A stretch of 64,000 nt of DNA from an uncultured Pelagibacteraceae bacterium. Its GTDB lineage: Bacteria; Pseudomonadota; Alphaproteobacteria; Pelagibacterales; Pelagibacteraceae. The first letter of the stretch is position 1. Each line of letters begins with the position of its first letter. Positions 28,064 to 36,035 of the stretch are shown here, in pieces. The notes beneath the pieces were generated by a model. It worked only from the letters and a program-made list of their open reading frames with translations. It ran no database searches and was not told where the DNA came from. Location of the stretch: positions 36,280 through 100,279 of the forward strand of contig CACNYF010000003.1 in the NCBI GenBank assembly GCA_902624535.1. Reading direction: 5' to 3'. The position numbers were made by a program, and so were the translations under genes.

Positions 28064-28813
28064 ATGCAAAATAAAAAAGAGATAAATGCTGGTATATTAA
28101 TTATTGGTAATGAAGTTCTTTCTGGAAGAACACAAGACGTTAATACAAGCACATTGGCAATTTGGTTAAATTCATTAGGCATACCTGTTGCAGAAGTTAG
28201 AGTCATTCCTGATGATGAAAATATTATTATAAATACAATTAATGAACTTAGAAAAAAATATTCATATATATTTACTACAGGAGGAATAGGGCCAACCCAT
28301 GATGATATTACTGCAGAGTCTGTATCTAAAGCATTTAATATTGAATACGGTTTTCATAAAGAGGCTTTTTCAATACTAGAAAGTTATTATAAACCAGGTG
28401 AATTTAATGAAGGCAGACAAAAGATGGCCAAAATGCCCGTTAGTGCAAATTTAATTTTAAATCCATCTAGCGGAGCTCCAGGCTTCTATGTTGAAAACGT
28501 ATTTTGTCTTCCAGGTGTGCCATCAATTATGAAAGCAATGCTAGGAGGTTTAAACAACCTTTTAATCGGTGGAGATCCAATATTAAGTGAAACAATTAAT
28601 TTAAGAACTGTTGAAAGTGAAATAGCTAAATCTTTAACTGAAGTTCAGAATAATAATTCAGAAGTTGAAATTGGAAGTTATCCTTTTTTTAAAGCAGGTA
28701 AATTAGGAGTATCTATTGTTATGAGATCAGTAGATAAATCAAAAATTGATAAATGCAATTCAGAAATACTTAAGTTTGTTAAAGACAAACAAATCGAAAT
28801 AGTTGAGCGTTAA
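28064..28813 (+). CDS. CinA N-terminal (molybdopterin-binding-like) domain protein
   Basis: A 249-residue COG1058 protein: the MoCF-like domain begins AGILIIGNEVLSGRTQDVN and continues TGGIGPTHDDITAESV. There is no C-terminal CinA amidase domain. In full CinA the N-terminal half hydrolyses ADP-ribose; the stand-alone domain may do the same. Divergent from sfsA across 22 bp; the next gene follows by 2 nt. Confidence 0.85.
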   Translation: MQNKKEINAGILIIGNEVLSGRTQDVNTSTLAIWLNSLGIPVAEVRVIPDDENIIINTINELRKKYSYIFTTGGIGPTHDDITAESVSKAFNIEYGFHKEAFSILESYYKPGEFNEGRQKMAKMPVSANLILNPSSGAPGFYVENVFCLPGVPSIMKAMLGGLNNLLIGGDPILSETINLRTVESEIAKSLTEVQNNNSEVEIGSYPFFKAGKLGVSIVMRSVDKSKIDKCNSEILKFVKDKQIEIVER

Positions 28814-28815
28814 TT

Positions 28816-29220
28816 ATGCTTTATTTTGCTTACGGAAGTAATCTAAATCATTTTCAAATGAAAAGAAGATGCAAGGATTCAAAATATCTAAAAAAAATAA
28901 ATTTAAAAGGATATACACTTAATTTCAGAAGCAAGTATCGTGCAGCAGATATAGAAAAGAAAAAAAATTCCATTGTGCCTGGTGGTTTGTACGAGATATC
29001 AAAAAGTGATGAAAAAAAACTTGATATTTACGAAGATTATCCAATTCTTTATAAAAAAATTTATTTTAAGTATTACAACAATACTGTGATGACTTATATT
29101 ATGCCTAAAAAAACCATTTTTAGATATCCCACTGAAAGGTATCTAAATGTGGTAAAACAAGGCTACAAAGATTGTAAATTAGACCAAAAATATCTCAAAA
29201 AAGCTCTAGTGAACTTTTAA
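28816..29220 (+). CDS. Gamma-glutamylcyclotransferase-like (AIG2/GGCT fold) protein
   Basis: 134 residues. The substrate loop YFAYGSNL (3-10) and the catalytic-type glutamate in YEDYP (Glu73) match the GGCT superfamily, which cyclises gamma-glutamyl amines to 5-oxoproline. The exact substrate is unknown. Basic C-terminus. Placed between cinA and azlC with gaps of 2-3 nt. Confidence 0.8.
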   Translation: MLYFAYGSNLNHFQMKRRCKDSKYLKKINLKGYTLNFRSKYRAADIEKKKNSIVPGGLYEISKSDEKKLDIYEDYPILYKKIYFKYYNNTVMTYIMPKKTIFRYPTERYLNVVKQGYKDCKLDQKYLKKALVNF

Positions 29221-29223
29221 TTA

Positions 29224-29910
29224 ATGCTTTCAAAATCTAAAATATTTTTTAAAGGTACAGTTGCTGTTTTACCGCACATGTTATCAGTAATTCCTTTCGG
29301 AATTATAACTGGAGCAATAGGTGTTGAACTAGGTTTTGATCCAATTTTAGTTTATGCAACTTCCTTGATTATTTTTGGCGGTGCTTCACAGATAATATTT
29401 ATGCAACTTTTGTCAGGTGGAGCTTCATCATTAGTAGCCATTACATCAGTTGGAGTAATAAACTCGAGACATTTATTATATGGAGCAGTTTTATCTGAAT
29501 ATCTTGAAAAACTAAGTTTTATAAAAAAATTATTTATATCTTATTTTATTGTGGACCAAGGCTTTGCAGAATCTAACAAGTACATTAAACAAAATAAAAA
29601 TTTATCAAATCCACATTATTATGTTCTTGGCACAGGAGTAACACTTTGGTTTTGTTGGCAGTTATCCACAATTAGTGGAATTATATTGGGCTCATTTATT
29701 CCTGAAGAATTGGGTTTAAAATTTGCGATCCCTCTCACTTTTTTAGCGATTATTGTAAATGACTTAAGAAAATTAGATCATGTATTTGTAATGTTAGTAT
29801 CTGGATTTGCATCATTAATTTTATTTGATGCTCCATTTAAATCTTACATAATATTATCTCCTATAGTTGCTCTAATTGCCGCCTTTATAATGTTGAGGTT
29901 TAAAAAATGA
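29224..29910 (+). CDS. azlC: AzlC family branched-chain amino acid exporter subunit
   Basis: 228 residues with several membrane helices. The first conserved block IPFGIITGAIGVELGF and the INSRHLLYGAVL motif are AzlC signatures. With AzlD it exports branched-chain or related amino acids. Its stop overlaps the azlD start (ATGA). Confidence 0.88.
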   Translation: MLSKSKIFFKGTVAVLPHMLSVIPFGIITGAIGVELGFDPILVYATSLIIFGGASQIIFMQLLSGGASSLVAITSVGVINSRHLLYGAVLSEYLEKLSFIKKLFISYFIVDQGFAESNKYIKQNKNLSNPHYYVLGTGVTLWFCWQLSTISGIILGSFIPEELGLKFAIPLTFLAIIVNDLRKLDHVFVMLVSGFASLILFDAPFKSYIILSPIVALIAAFIMLRFKK

Positions 29911-30224
29911 CCTGGCTTTCAATTATAGTATCTGGAATTGTAACTTATTTCTCTAGGATGGCTATGGTCGCTTTAATTGATAGAGAAATGCTTGGAACAA
30001 AAGTTAAAGAAGTTCTTAATTATGTTCCAGCAGCAGTATTTCCAGCAATAATATTTCCTGGAGTTTTTTTTAATGATTTTGGTTCGTTTGTAGAAATCAC
30101 AGATCCAAAAATTTATGGTGCCATTGTTGCTTTAGTTGTTGGATTTTACTCAAGGAATGTAATCGCTACTATTGTTTCTGGACTATTATCTTATTGGTTT
30201 ATCATTTTTATACTTTTAAAGTAA
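29907..30224 (+). CDS. azlD: AzlD family transporter subunit
   Basis: 105 residues, four predicted helices. TYFSRMAMVALI near the N-terminus and VPAAVFPAIIFPG are the AzlD family motifs. It is the small partner of AzlC and overlaps it by 4 nt. Confidence 0.87.
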   Translation: MTWLSIIVSGIVTYFSRMAMVALIDREMLGTKVKEVLNYVPAAVFPAIIFPGVFFNDFGSFVEITDPKIYGAIVALVVGFYSRNVIATIVSGLLSYWFIIFILLK

Positions 30225-30278
30225 TATTATTAACTTTTATAGATAATGATTAGGAATATTAAATATTTTAAAATTAAA

Positions 30279-30632
30279 CTATTCTTCTAAAACTTCTAGT
30301 TCTTTTAAAACTCTCACTATTTTTTCATCTTTTACTTCAGCATCAACCAATATACATTTGTATATTGCTTTAGAATTCATCTCGGCGAGTTCTTTTTTAA
30401 ATGAGCAATCATCGATATGTTTTGTTAATAAATGCTCTTTCAATTCGGGAGGGTTTCCTAAAAACATCATTAATCCTACAACCTCCTTACTATTTACTTT
30501 ATTTGTATTTTCTAAATTTTCTATTTCTGTTACTTTTTTCGCAACATCTATGCTTGAATCCATAAATTTACTTAATCCTATATAAGCTGCATAAATTAAA
30601 GCAAAAACAACAACTATTTTAACGTATCTCAT
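30279..30632 (-). CDS. Hypothetical membrane-anchored protein
   Basis: 117 residues from the ATG at 30632; the ORF track extends it to a TTG at 30650, which I think is too long. A single N-terminal transmembrane helix (KIVVVFALIYAAYIGL) is followed by a charged soluble part with two cysteines (DDCSFKK and YKCILVD) that could form a disulfide. I do not recognise the family. It is convergent with azlD and divergent from the next gene. Confidence 0.55.
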   Translation of the reverse strand: MRYVKIVVVFALIYAAYIGLSKFMDSSIDVAKKVTEIENLENTNKVNSKEVVGLMMFLGNPPELKEHLLTKHIDDCSFKKELAEMNSKAIYKCILVDAEVKDEKIVRVLKELEVLEE

Positions 30633-30724
30633 AATCAATTTAAGTAACAATTATAATAATTTTTTTTAATAAATAATAATTATCTAATAATATAAATTAA
30701 ATTATAATTTATACTTAAAATCAA

Positions 30725-32017
30725 ATGTATTTATATTCTAAGCTTCAAAATCTAAAAAAACCTATCCGTATTGCTTTTATTGGTTGTGGCAAGTTTGTTT
30801 CTATGTTCCTTGCTCAATATAATCAATTAAACAAAATCATTTTAGATTCCATAATAGAACTTGATATAGAGAGAGCAAAAAAAAATTGTTTAAATAGTGG
30901 ATTGTCTAATGAAACTATACAGAAGATTAATTTTGCAGATAATCTAGACAAAGTTTTAGATAGAGAAATTGATGTATTTATTGAAGCAACAGGGAATCCT
31001 ATTGCTGGCACTATTCATGCCAAAAAAATAATAAAAAGTAAAAATCATGTAATAATGGTAAATGTCGAGGCAGATGTTTTGTGTGGAAAATACTTATCTG
31101 ATTTAGCCAAAGAAAATAATGTTATCAGTTCAATGGCTTATGGTGATCAACCATCATTAATATTAGAACAAATTGAATGGGCAAAATTAAACGGGTTTGA
31201 AGTTATATGTGCGGGCAAAGGAACAAAATATCATCCATCTTTTGAGTATTCTACACCAGAAACTGTTTGGGGGCACTATGGTTTAACTAAAGAAAGAGCA
31301 GAAAATGAATCTGGTATGAATCCTAAAATGTTTAATAGTTTTTTATGTGGAGATAAATCATCAATTGAAATGTGTGCAGTTAGCAATGCAACAGAGCTAA
31401 AATGTCCAGATAATGGATTAACTTATCCACCATTAGGAGTTTATGATATTGCTAAAAAATTAATTCCAAAATCAGAGGGTGGTTTATTAGATCACACTGG
31501 TCAAGTAGAAGTTATCTCAAGCATTGATTTAGATAAAAAAGATATTCCTAACGATCTTAGATGGGGAGTGTATATTGTTATTAAAGCTCAAAATGAATAT
31601 GTAAAAAACTGCTTTAAAGACTATGGAATGGTTACGGATTCTTCTGGAAGTTATTCGGCAATTTGGAGACCTTATCATTATATTGGATTAGAATTAGCTC
31701 AATCAATTTATTCAATAGTGCTTGATCATAAGGCAACAGGTCATACAAAATATTTTAATGCTGAGATAGCTAGTGTTGCAAAAAAAGACTTAAAGGCAGG
31801 ACAAAAACTAGATGGAGAAGGGGGTTATTGCGCAAGGGGAAGGTTGATTTCTTCTAAAAGATCCAAACAAGAAAGAATTTTACCTATGGGTTTTACTGAC
31901 AATACGGTTTTAAAAAAAGACATTAAGAAAGATGACTTTATAAGCTTAGAAGATGTTGAGCTTGATTTACCAAAAGAAATAATTGAAGCTAGAGAATATC
32001 AATTTAATTTAATTTAA
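30725..32017 (+). CDS. NAD(P)-dependent dehydrogenase with C-terminal SAF domain
   Basis: 430 residues. An N-terminal Rossmann fold starts IRIAFIGCGKF (about 14-24) with a homoserine-dehydrogenase-like layout, a central catalytic part containing KGTKYHPSFEYSTPETVWGHYG, and a C-terminal SAF-like domain (about 340-430, DLKAGQKLDGEGGYCARGRL). Such proteins are often labelled homoserine dehydrogenase-like or sugar-acid oxidoreductases; the substrate is not known. It lacks an ACT domain, and no threonine genes are nearby. Its 3' end overlaps the convergent gene by 14 nt. Confidence 0.75.
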   Translation: MYLYSKLQNLKKPIRIAFIGCGKFVSMFLAQYNQLNKIILDSIIELDIERAKKNCLNSGLSNETIQKINFADNLDKVLDREIDVFIEATGNPIAGTIHAKKIIKSKNHVIMVNVEADVLCGKYLSDLAKENNVISSMAYGDQPSLILEQIEWAKLNGFEVICAGKGTKYHPSFEYSTPETVWGHYGLTKERAENESGMNPKMFNSFLCGDKSSIEMCAVSNATELKCPDNGLTYPPLGVYDIAKKLIPKSEGGLLDHTGQVEVISSIDLDKKDIPNDLRWGVYIVIKAQNEYVKNCFKDYGMVTDSSGSYSAIWRPYHYIGLELAQSIYSIVLDHKATGHTKYFNAEIASVAKKDLKAGQKLDGEGGYCARGRLISSKRSKQERILPMGFTDNTVLKKDIKKDDFISLEDVELDLPKEIIEAREYQFNLI

Positions 32018-33713
32018 ATTTTTTTTTTAATCTCTCATATATTTTGTCAGTTACATCATCCCATTGATTAAAATTTTTTTGATTTATTTTAATTAGAGAA
32101 TTATAAGGGTTGATCTTATCAAGCGCTCCCCATCTCCAATCAGGATAAATATTAAATATTCCCCAAGTTTCTTTATTTAAAATAGCTGAAATATGTAATA
32201 TTGCTGTATCCACTGATATTATTAAATCTAAATTTTTTATAATTGATGAAATTTCAACTAAATCATATTTACCAAAATCTTTAATTTTATCAGTATTAAA
32301 ATATTCTTTATCACTCTGCCAAATTTCATTTTGTAAACAATAAAAATTAATATCTAGATCTAAAATTTTTACTAAATTTTTTAATTGTATAGATCTTAAT
32401 GGTTGATTTGGACCAAGGAATGAGCCAGTCCAAACTAAACCTACATTTGGTTTATCTGAACTTAATTTATTTTTCCAATCTTCATTAGTATCAATATTTT
32501 TATTAATTAAGTGATCATGAGAACTAAATTTTTCCAAATAGAAAAATTTTATTAACGAACCTAAAGAGATTTTATAATCAAATTCTTTATTTATAAAACT
32601 ATCTATGGTTTCAATTTTTAGATTAATTAAATCAGTTCTAAATAAATTTTTAATACTATTATTGACTATAAAAATTACTTTTTTTGCTATTTTTGTTAAA
32701 GAATAGACATATTTTGAAAATTGTAGGGTATCACCAATTCCTTGCTCATAAAAAACAACAATACTTTTATTTTCAAGTTTTTCTCCATTCCATTCTTTAA
32801 TTTCTTTTAGATAGGATGTAGTTTTTGACCCTCTACTTTCGTAGAATTTCCAACCATCTTCAAAGTTTCCCTCCCTAAGAGATCTAATACCAATATAATT
32901 GAAAAAATTGTTATCTTTTTTTATCTCATTTCTAATACTATTTAGCAATAGCTCTCCCTGCTTGAAATTTCCCATATTAAAATATAGTTCAATTAAAATT
33001 ATTAAAAATTTTGATTTATCTTTGTGATTATTTAGGAGTTCTATTGCTTTATCAAATTTTTCTTTAAAAATATAATATTGAACTTCGTTATAAATAAATT
33101 CTATATATTTACTATCTAGTTTCTTTGAAATTTCAAAATACTCGTCTGACTTTTTTTCATCTTTAATTTTTATGTAATTCAAAAGAATATTATTAATTAT
33201 AATTTTATCGTTTTTTACAATTTCATTTGCCTCTAAAAAGTATTTGAGGGAAGTTTTTGGTTTATTATTTTTTAAATAGATATTTCCAATATTATTGAGC
33301 GCTTTTAATTTATTTTCGCCATTTAAATCTTTACAATTTTCATAATACTCAATTGCTAATAAATTATCATTATTTAGCTCATAAGCATAAGCAAGTTGAT
33401 AAACAAATAAATCATTTGTATTATTTAAATTATTAAGTTTTTGAGCAATTTTTATTGCTTCTAAATAGTTCTTTTTTTTAATGTTAATAACGTAAAGATT
33501 TTTAAGAGGATCTTCAAATTTTTCATCTAAGTTGTGTGATTTTTTAAAGTACTCTTCTGCTAGCACCTGATCATTTTTTAATGAATATATGACACCTTTA
33601 AAATTATTAATTAAATATTTATTTTCTTTAATGTTATAATCTTCACACTGTTTAAGTGCTATATCCAATTTTTTTTGATTTATATTTTCGACTATTAGCT
33701 TTAAATTATTCAT
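32004..33713 (-). CDS. TPR-repeat protein with glycosyltransferase-like C-terminal domain
   Basis: 569 residues. The first half (about 1-280) is a series of helix-turn-helix TPR-like repeats rich in Asn, Lys and Ile. The second half carries GT-B/ADP-heptosyltransferase-like motifs: VVFYEQGIGDTLQFSKYV, KPNVGLVWTGS, and DLIISVDTAILHISAIL near the end, where the nucleotide sugar is bound. Likely an O-linked or surface-glycan glycosyltransferase. It borders the accessory zone on its left. Confidence 0.75.
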   Translation of the reverse strand: MNNLKLIVENINQKKLDIALKQCEDYNIKENKYLINNFKGVIYSLKNDQVLAEEYFKKSHNLDEKFEDPLKNLYVINIKKKNYLEAIKIAQKLNNLNNTNDLFVYQLAYAYELNNDNLLAIEYYENCKDLNGENKLKALNNIGNIYLKNNKPKTSLKYFLEANEIVKNDKIIINNILLNYIKIKDEKKSDEYFEISKKLDSKYIEFIYNEVQYYIFKEKFDKAIELLNNHKDKSKFLIILIELYFNMGNFKQGELLLNSIRNEIKKDNNFFNYIGIRSLREGNFEDGWKFYESRGSKTTSYLKEIKEWNGEKLENKSIVVFYEQGIGDTLQFSKYVYSLTKIAKKVIFIVNNSIKNLFRTDLINLKIETIDSFINKEFDYKISLGSLIKFFYLEKFSSHDHLINKNIDTNEDWKNKLSSDKPNVGLVWTGSFLGPNQPLRSIQLKNLVKILDLDINFYCLQNEIWQSDKEYFNTDKIKDFGKYDLVEISSIIKNLDLIISVDTAILHISAILNKETWGIFNIYPDWRWGALDKINPYNSLIKINQKNFNQWDDVTDKIYERLKKKFKLN

Positions 33714-33755
33714 AAATACAAAGGTAAATTATATTAAAAATTTTACATATTAAAA

Positions 33756-33813
33756 AGGCGCAATTAATTTATGCAGACTTGGACATCACTTGGACATGGA
33801 TAGATAGATAAAA
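33756..33813 (+). repeat. Composite repeat site A (ACTTGGAC x2 + GATAGATAAAA)
   Basis: ACTTGGACAT occurs at 33777-33786 and again at 33788-33797, an 11-bp period, followed by GGATAGATAGATAAAA (33798-33813). To the left is GGCGCAATTAATTT (33757-33770), which is also found just left of site D (GGGGCCAATTAATTT). Same layout and orientation as sites B, D and E. It lies directly before the polysaccharide lyase gene. Confidence 0.6.
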
Positions 33814-33839
33814 TGATTACTTATGGTAGAATTCATAAT

Positions 33840-35186
33840 ATGAAAAAACTTTTAAGAATCGTGGTTATTGGTTTGTTGTGGTGCAATGTTGGTTTTTCCG
33901 GAGAAATGGATGTATTAAAAAAAATTATTAAATTGCCGGAAGATATTTTTAAAGGTCATAATAAGGGATGGAGGATGCAAGGTGGAGCAGATCCAAAAAC
34001 TCTATTAACGCCTGATTATGCCTTTAAGGTAGTTAATAAGTCCGATGGCCATCCGGTAAGATTAGGAAAACAATCTATTCGTTTTGAATTAAGAAGAGGA
34101 GACTGTGGATTGCACAAAGGAGGATGGAACGATTGTGAACACAACTCAGAAAGACATGAGCTTGCCTCTGAAAAAAAATTAAAAGGTATTACTTGGCATT
34201 CTTATTCAATTTTTATACCAGATAACACACCTACATTTGGACAAGGTTATTCACACATGTCGCTGGCACAATTCCATGGACCTGGTCTTAGTAAACCAAG
34301 TTTTATTTTTAATGTTGAATCCGGTGACTATAAACTGATTAGACGTACGTATTGTCACACAAAAGAATATTTAAAAAAGAAAAAAAAAGAAGGTTTAAAA
34401 TGTACAGCTGAGATGGAAGAAAATCAAATTCACGATTTGATTCTTGAAAAAGATTTAAAAGGCAAGTGGTATGATATTGTCATTAATGTTAAGTGGTCAA
34501 CAAAAAAAAATGGTTACTACAAAGAATGGATTAATGGAAAATTGGTTTATCATTATTTAGGAAGTGTTGGCAAACCAAGCCCTGGCTTTAATCGATTCAA
34601 AATGGGGATTTATAGAGGAGTAACAAACAAAACCCCAAAAGATAATACTGCAATAGTTTATTATGATGAAATTCGTTATGCAGCCAAAAAATGTGAAAAC
34701 CTAAAATTGGAGGATTTAGGTTATTCATGTGAAGAACTAGAGTCACAAAAACTTCCAAACGTCCTTATAGATCATATTCCAGGCCAAATAGAACTTGAAC
34801 TCACTTCTCTTCCTACAATGGATGGAAAATATAAATTAACTTGGATTTGGATAAATAAAACAATGGATGATAAAGAAATAAGAAAATCATTTGTGATAGG
34901 AGATGAAGTAACAATAAAAAATGGCAAAATAACTTTTGACAAAATTAACAATAGTAAAGTGATTAGCAACAAGTATCGTGAAAAAATTTCATTTATTAAT
35001 CTTGGGGATAAATTTATGATCAAGGGTAGCTTGGATTTAGATAGTTCAGATACGCCAAAGGTCACGATAAGCGGTAGTTCAACTAAAAATGAAAAAGGTC
35101 TTTATGTAGCCGAAGGACTTTGGGGAATAGATAATAAAAAAAAGAAAAAAGAGTATATCGGAATATTTTTGAAACAATTAAATTAA
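33840..35186 (+). CDS. Secreted polysaccharide lyase-like protein
   Basis: About 448 residues from the ATG at 33840; I prefer this to the ATG at 33813, because MKKLLRIVVIGLLWCNVGFSG makes a normal signal peptide and 33813 lies inside the site A repeat. The next 250 residues match the heparin lyase I-like/alginate-lyase-like jelly-roll family: SIRFELRRGDCG, SERHELAS, WHSYSIFIPDNTP, HMSLAQFHGP, and the NGKLVYHYLG and FKMGIYRG strands. The last 140 residues are a separate beta-rich domain with no family I recognise. Probably periplasmic or surface, acting on acidic polysaccharide. It is the sole gene between sites A and B. Confidence 0.75.
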   Translation: MKKLLRIVVIGLLWCNVGFSGEMDVLKKIIKLPEDIFKGHNKGWRMQGGADPKTLLTPDYAFKVVNKSDGHPVRLGKQSIRFELRRGDCGLHKGGWNDCEHNSERHELASEKKLKGITWHSYSIFIPDNTPTFGQGYSHMSLAQFHGPGLSKPSFIFNVESGDYKLIRRTYCHTKEYLKKKKKEGLKCTAEMEENQIHDLILEKDLKGKWYDIVINVKWSTKKNGYYKEWINGKLVYHYLGSVGKPSPGFNRFKMGIYRGVTNKTPKDNTAIVYYDEIRYAAKKCENLKLEDLGYSCEELESQKLPNVLIDHIPGQIELELTSLPTMDGKYKLTWIWINKTMDDKEIRKSFVIGDEVTIKNGKITFDKINNSKVISNKYREKISFINLGDKFMIKGSLDLDSSDTPKVTISGSSTKNEKGLYVAEGLWGIDNKKKKKEYIGIFLKQLN

Positions 35187-35190
35187 AGCA

Positions 35191-35238
35191 CTTTATAGTA
35201 TAACTTGCACCAGACTTGCACACAGAGAGATAAAAAAA
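35191..35238 (+). repeat. Composite repeat site B (ACTTGCAC x2 + AGAGAGATAAAA)
   Basis: TTTATAG (35192-35198) is followed by ACTTGCAC at 35203-35210 and 35214-35221 (11-bp period) and AGAGAGATAAAAAAA (35224-35238). It aligns without gaps over about 44 bp to site E, with changes mainly at the same positions in both repeat units (TTGC in B, TGGT in E). It separates the lyase gene from the 81-aa gene. Confidence 0.65.
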
Positions 35239-35251
35239 TATATTAAATTAT

Positions 35252-35497
35252 ATGTCAGACGACAGAATTAAAGATTTAGAGAGCAAATTGTCTAGATGGG
35301 TATCTACATTAGCAGATGAAACAGATGAGCATTTGTGTGAATGGATTGATGAAAATAAAATAACCAGAGAAGAAGCACAGCAAATTGCGAAATTTGATGG
35401 TCACTTCTTACAAGAGAGATTACAATTGCTCCTAGATAAAGAACTTGGGGATGATGAGGCAATTTTTGAAGATGACGAAATAAGAGAAAAAAAATGA
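35252..35497 (+). CDS. Small acidic protein of unknown function
   Basis: 81 residues, strongly acidic (DDEAIFEDDEI near the end), mostly helical, with no signal peptide or membrane segment. MSDDRIKDLESKLSRW could begin a coiled coil. I do not recognise a family. No clear Shine-Dalgarno; it lies 13 nt after site B. Its TGA overlaps the ATG of what looks like a truncated second copy of its own start (MTDDRIE). Confidence 0.5.
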   Translation: MSDDRIKDLESKLSRWVSTLADETDEHLCEWIDENKITREEAQQIAKFDGHFLQERLQLLLDKELGDDEAIFEDDEIREKK

Positions 35498-35553
35498 CAG
35501 ACGATAGAATAGAAAAATTTTACTTATTCATCTTGTTCAATTATAAATATTAG
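35494..35553 (+). pseudogene. Truncated second copy of the 81-aa gene start
   Basis: The first 21 bases match the start of the gene at 35252 at about 17 positions (MTDDRIE versus MSDDRIK), and the ATG overlaps that gene's stop (ATGA). After RIE the frame runs into the 106-bp repeat upstream of the tRNA-Leu copy and stops after 19 codons. It looks like a tandem paralogue cut off at the repeat junction. The match is short, so chance similarity is possible. Confidence 0.35.
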
Positions 35554-35618
35554 CATAAACACTCATGAAATTCATTAATGCCCTCGTGGTGAAATTGGTA
35601 GACACAAAGGACTTAAAA
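35513..35618 (+). repeat. 106-bp direct repeat, copy 1 (tRNA-Leu 5' half with upstream flank)
   Basis: Matches 37013-37118 with 3 mismatches, exactly 1500 bp apart. It holds about 67 bp of flank (probably including the tRNA promoter region TTGTTC...TATTAG) and the tRNA-Leu 5' half up to the anticodon loop (ACTTAAAA). Copy 2 leads into the intact tRNA; copy 1 leads into a broken one. Confidence 0.85.
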
Positions 35619-35626
35619 GCCGAGGG
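35580..35626 (+). pseudogene. Pseudo-tRNA-Leu with 34-nt internal deletion
   Basis: It begins GCCCTCGTGGTGAAATTGG like the intact tRNA-Leu (37080) and is identical through ACTTAAAA in the anticodon loop. It then jumps straight to GCCGAGGG, the 3' acceptor strand. The missing 34 nt correspond to 37119-37152: the rest of the anticodon arm, the variable arm and most of the T arm. The acceptor can still pair, but no functional tRNA is possible. After GCCGAGGG it diverges from the intact copy. Confidence 0.8.
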
Positions 35627-35640
35627 ATAGAAGCTAAAGT

Positions 35641-35690
35641 CAGTCCATAGTAGTCCAAGGTAGTCCAAACATCCTATAAAATCTTATAAC
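35641..35690 (-). repeat. Repeat site C (three 10-bp repeats, inverted relative to site E)
   Basis: On the + strand, CAGTCCATAG, TAGTCCAAGG and TAGTCCAAAC stand head to tail (35641-35670), followed by TCCTATAAAAT (35672-35682). Read on the minus strand this is ATTTTATAGGA followed by GGAC repeats, the same order as ATTTTATAGGA (36964-36974) plus the GGTAC repeats of site E. So C and E are inverted, with ATTTTATAGGA on the inside of each end. C lacks the AGAGAGATAAAA tail. Confidence 0.6.
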
Positions 35691-35730
35691 TTTATTTTTG
35701 CTTTCAACTGATATTGGAAAATAGGGGGCC

Positions 35731-35776
35731 AATTAATTTGCTCAAACTGGTACTCAACTGGTACCTAGAGAGATAA
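35731..35776 (+). repeat. Composite repeat site D (ACTGGTAC x2 + AGAGAGATAA)
   Basis: AACTGGTAC at 35745-35753 and 35756-35764 (11-bp period), then AGAGAGATAA (35767-35776). It is nearly identical to site E, 1231 bp to the right in the same orientation, and is preceded by AATTAATTT as at site A. It stands before the 62-aa gene. Confidence 0.65.
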
Positions 35777-35846
35777 TATTGTAGAATAAATTGTGGAACT
35801 TTTAATAGATATTTTAAATTTAGTTAGTTTATTTTTTTAAGTCAAA

Positions 35847-36035
35847 ATGAATAATAATTATTTAAGAATAAAGTTTAATGACGCTGGTGATGAATCTGTT
35901 TCCCATACATTAAAAGCTTATCGTTTAATTGATCGCTTATTAGAGAAAGGTGATAAAAAATATAAGTATAAATTTGATGTTAAAGACATAAAAGGAAATA
36001 CAGTTGTTGATATATTTATGACTCACAAGAATTAA
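35847..36035 (+). CDS. Small protein of unknown function
   Basis: 62 residues, mixed charge, no signal or membrane segment; the centre AYRLIDRLLEKGDKKYKYKF is basic. No family recognised. Its TAA shares one base with the ATG of the next gene (TAATG), which supports real, coupled translation. Cargo of the D-E cassette. Confidence 0.5.
   Translation: MNNNYLRIKFNDAGDESVSHTLKAYRLIDRLLEKGDKKYKYKFDVKDIKGNTVVDIFMTHKN

Larger units (their letters stand above)
35554..35846. other. Gene-free stretch between the 81-aa gene and the 62-aa gene
   Basis: Together with the truncated start before it, this forms a gap of about 350 bp without a real gene. It contains most of the tRNA-Leu repeat copy 1, the pseudo-tRNA-Leu, repeat site C and repeat site D. 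No other open frame of note is visible. The rest is AT-rich sequence. Confidence 0.6.
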
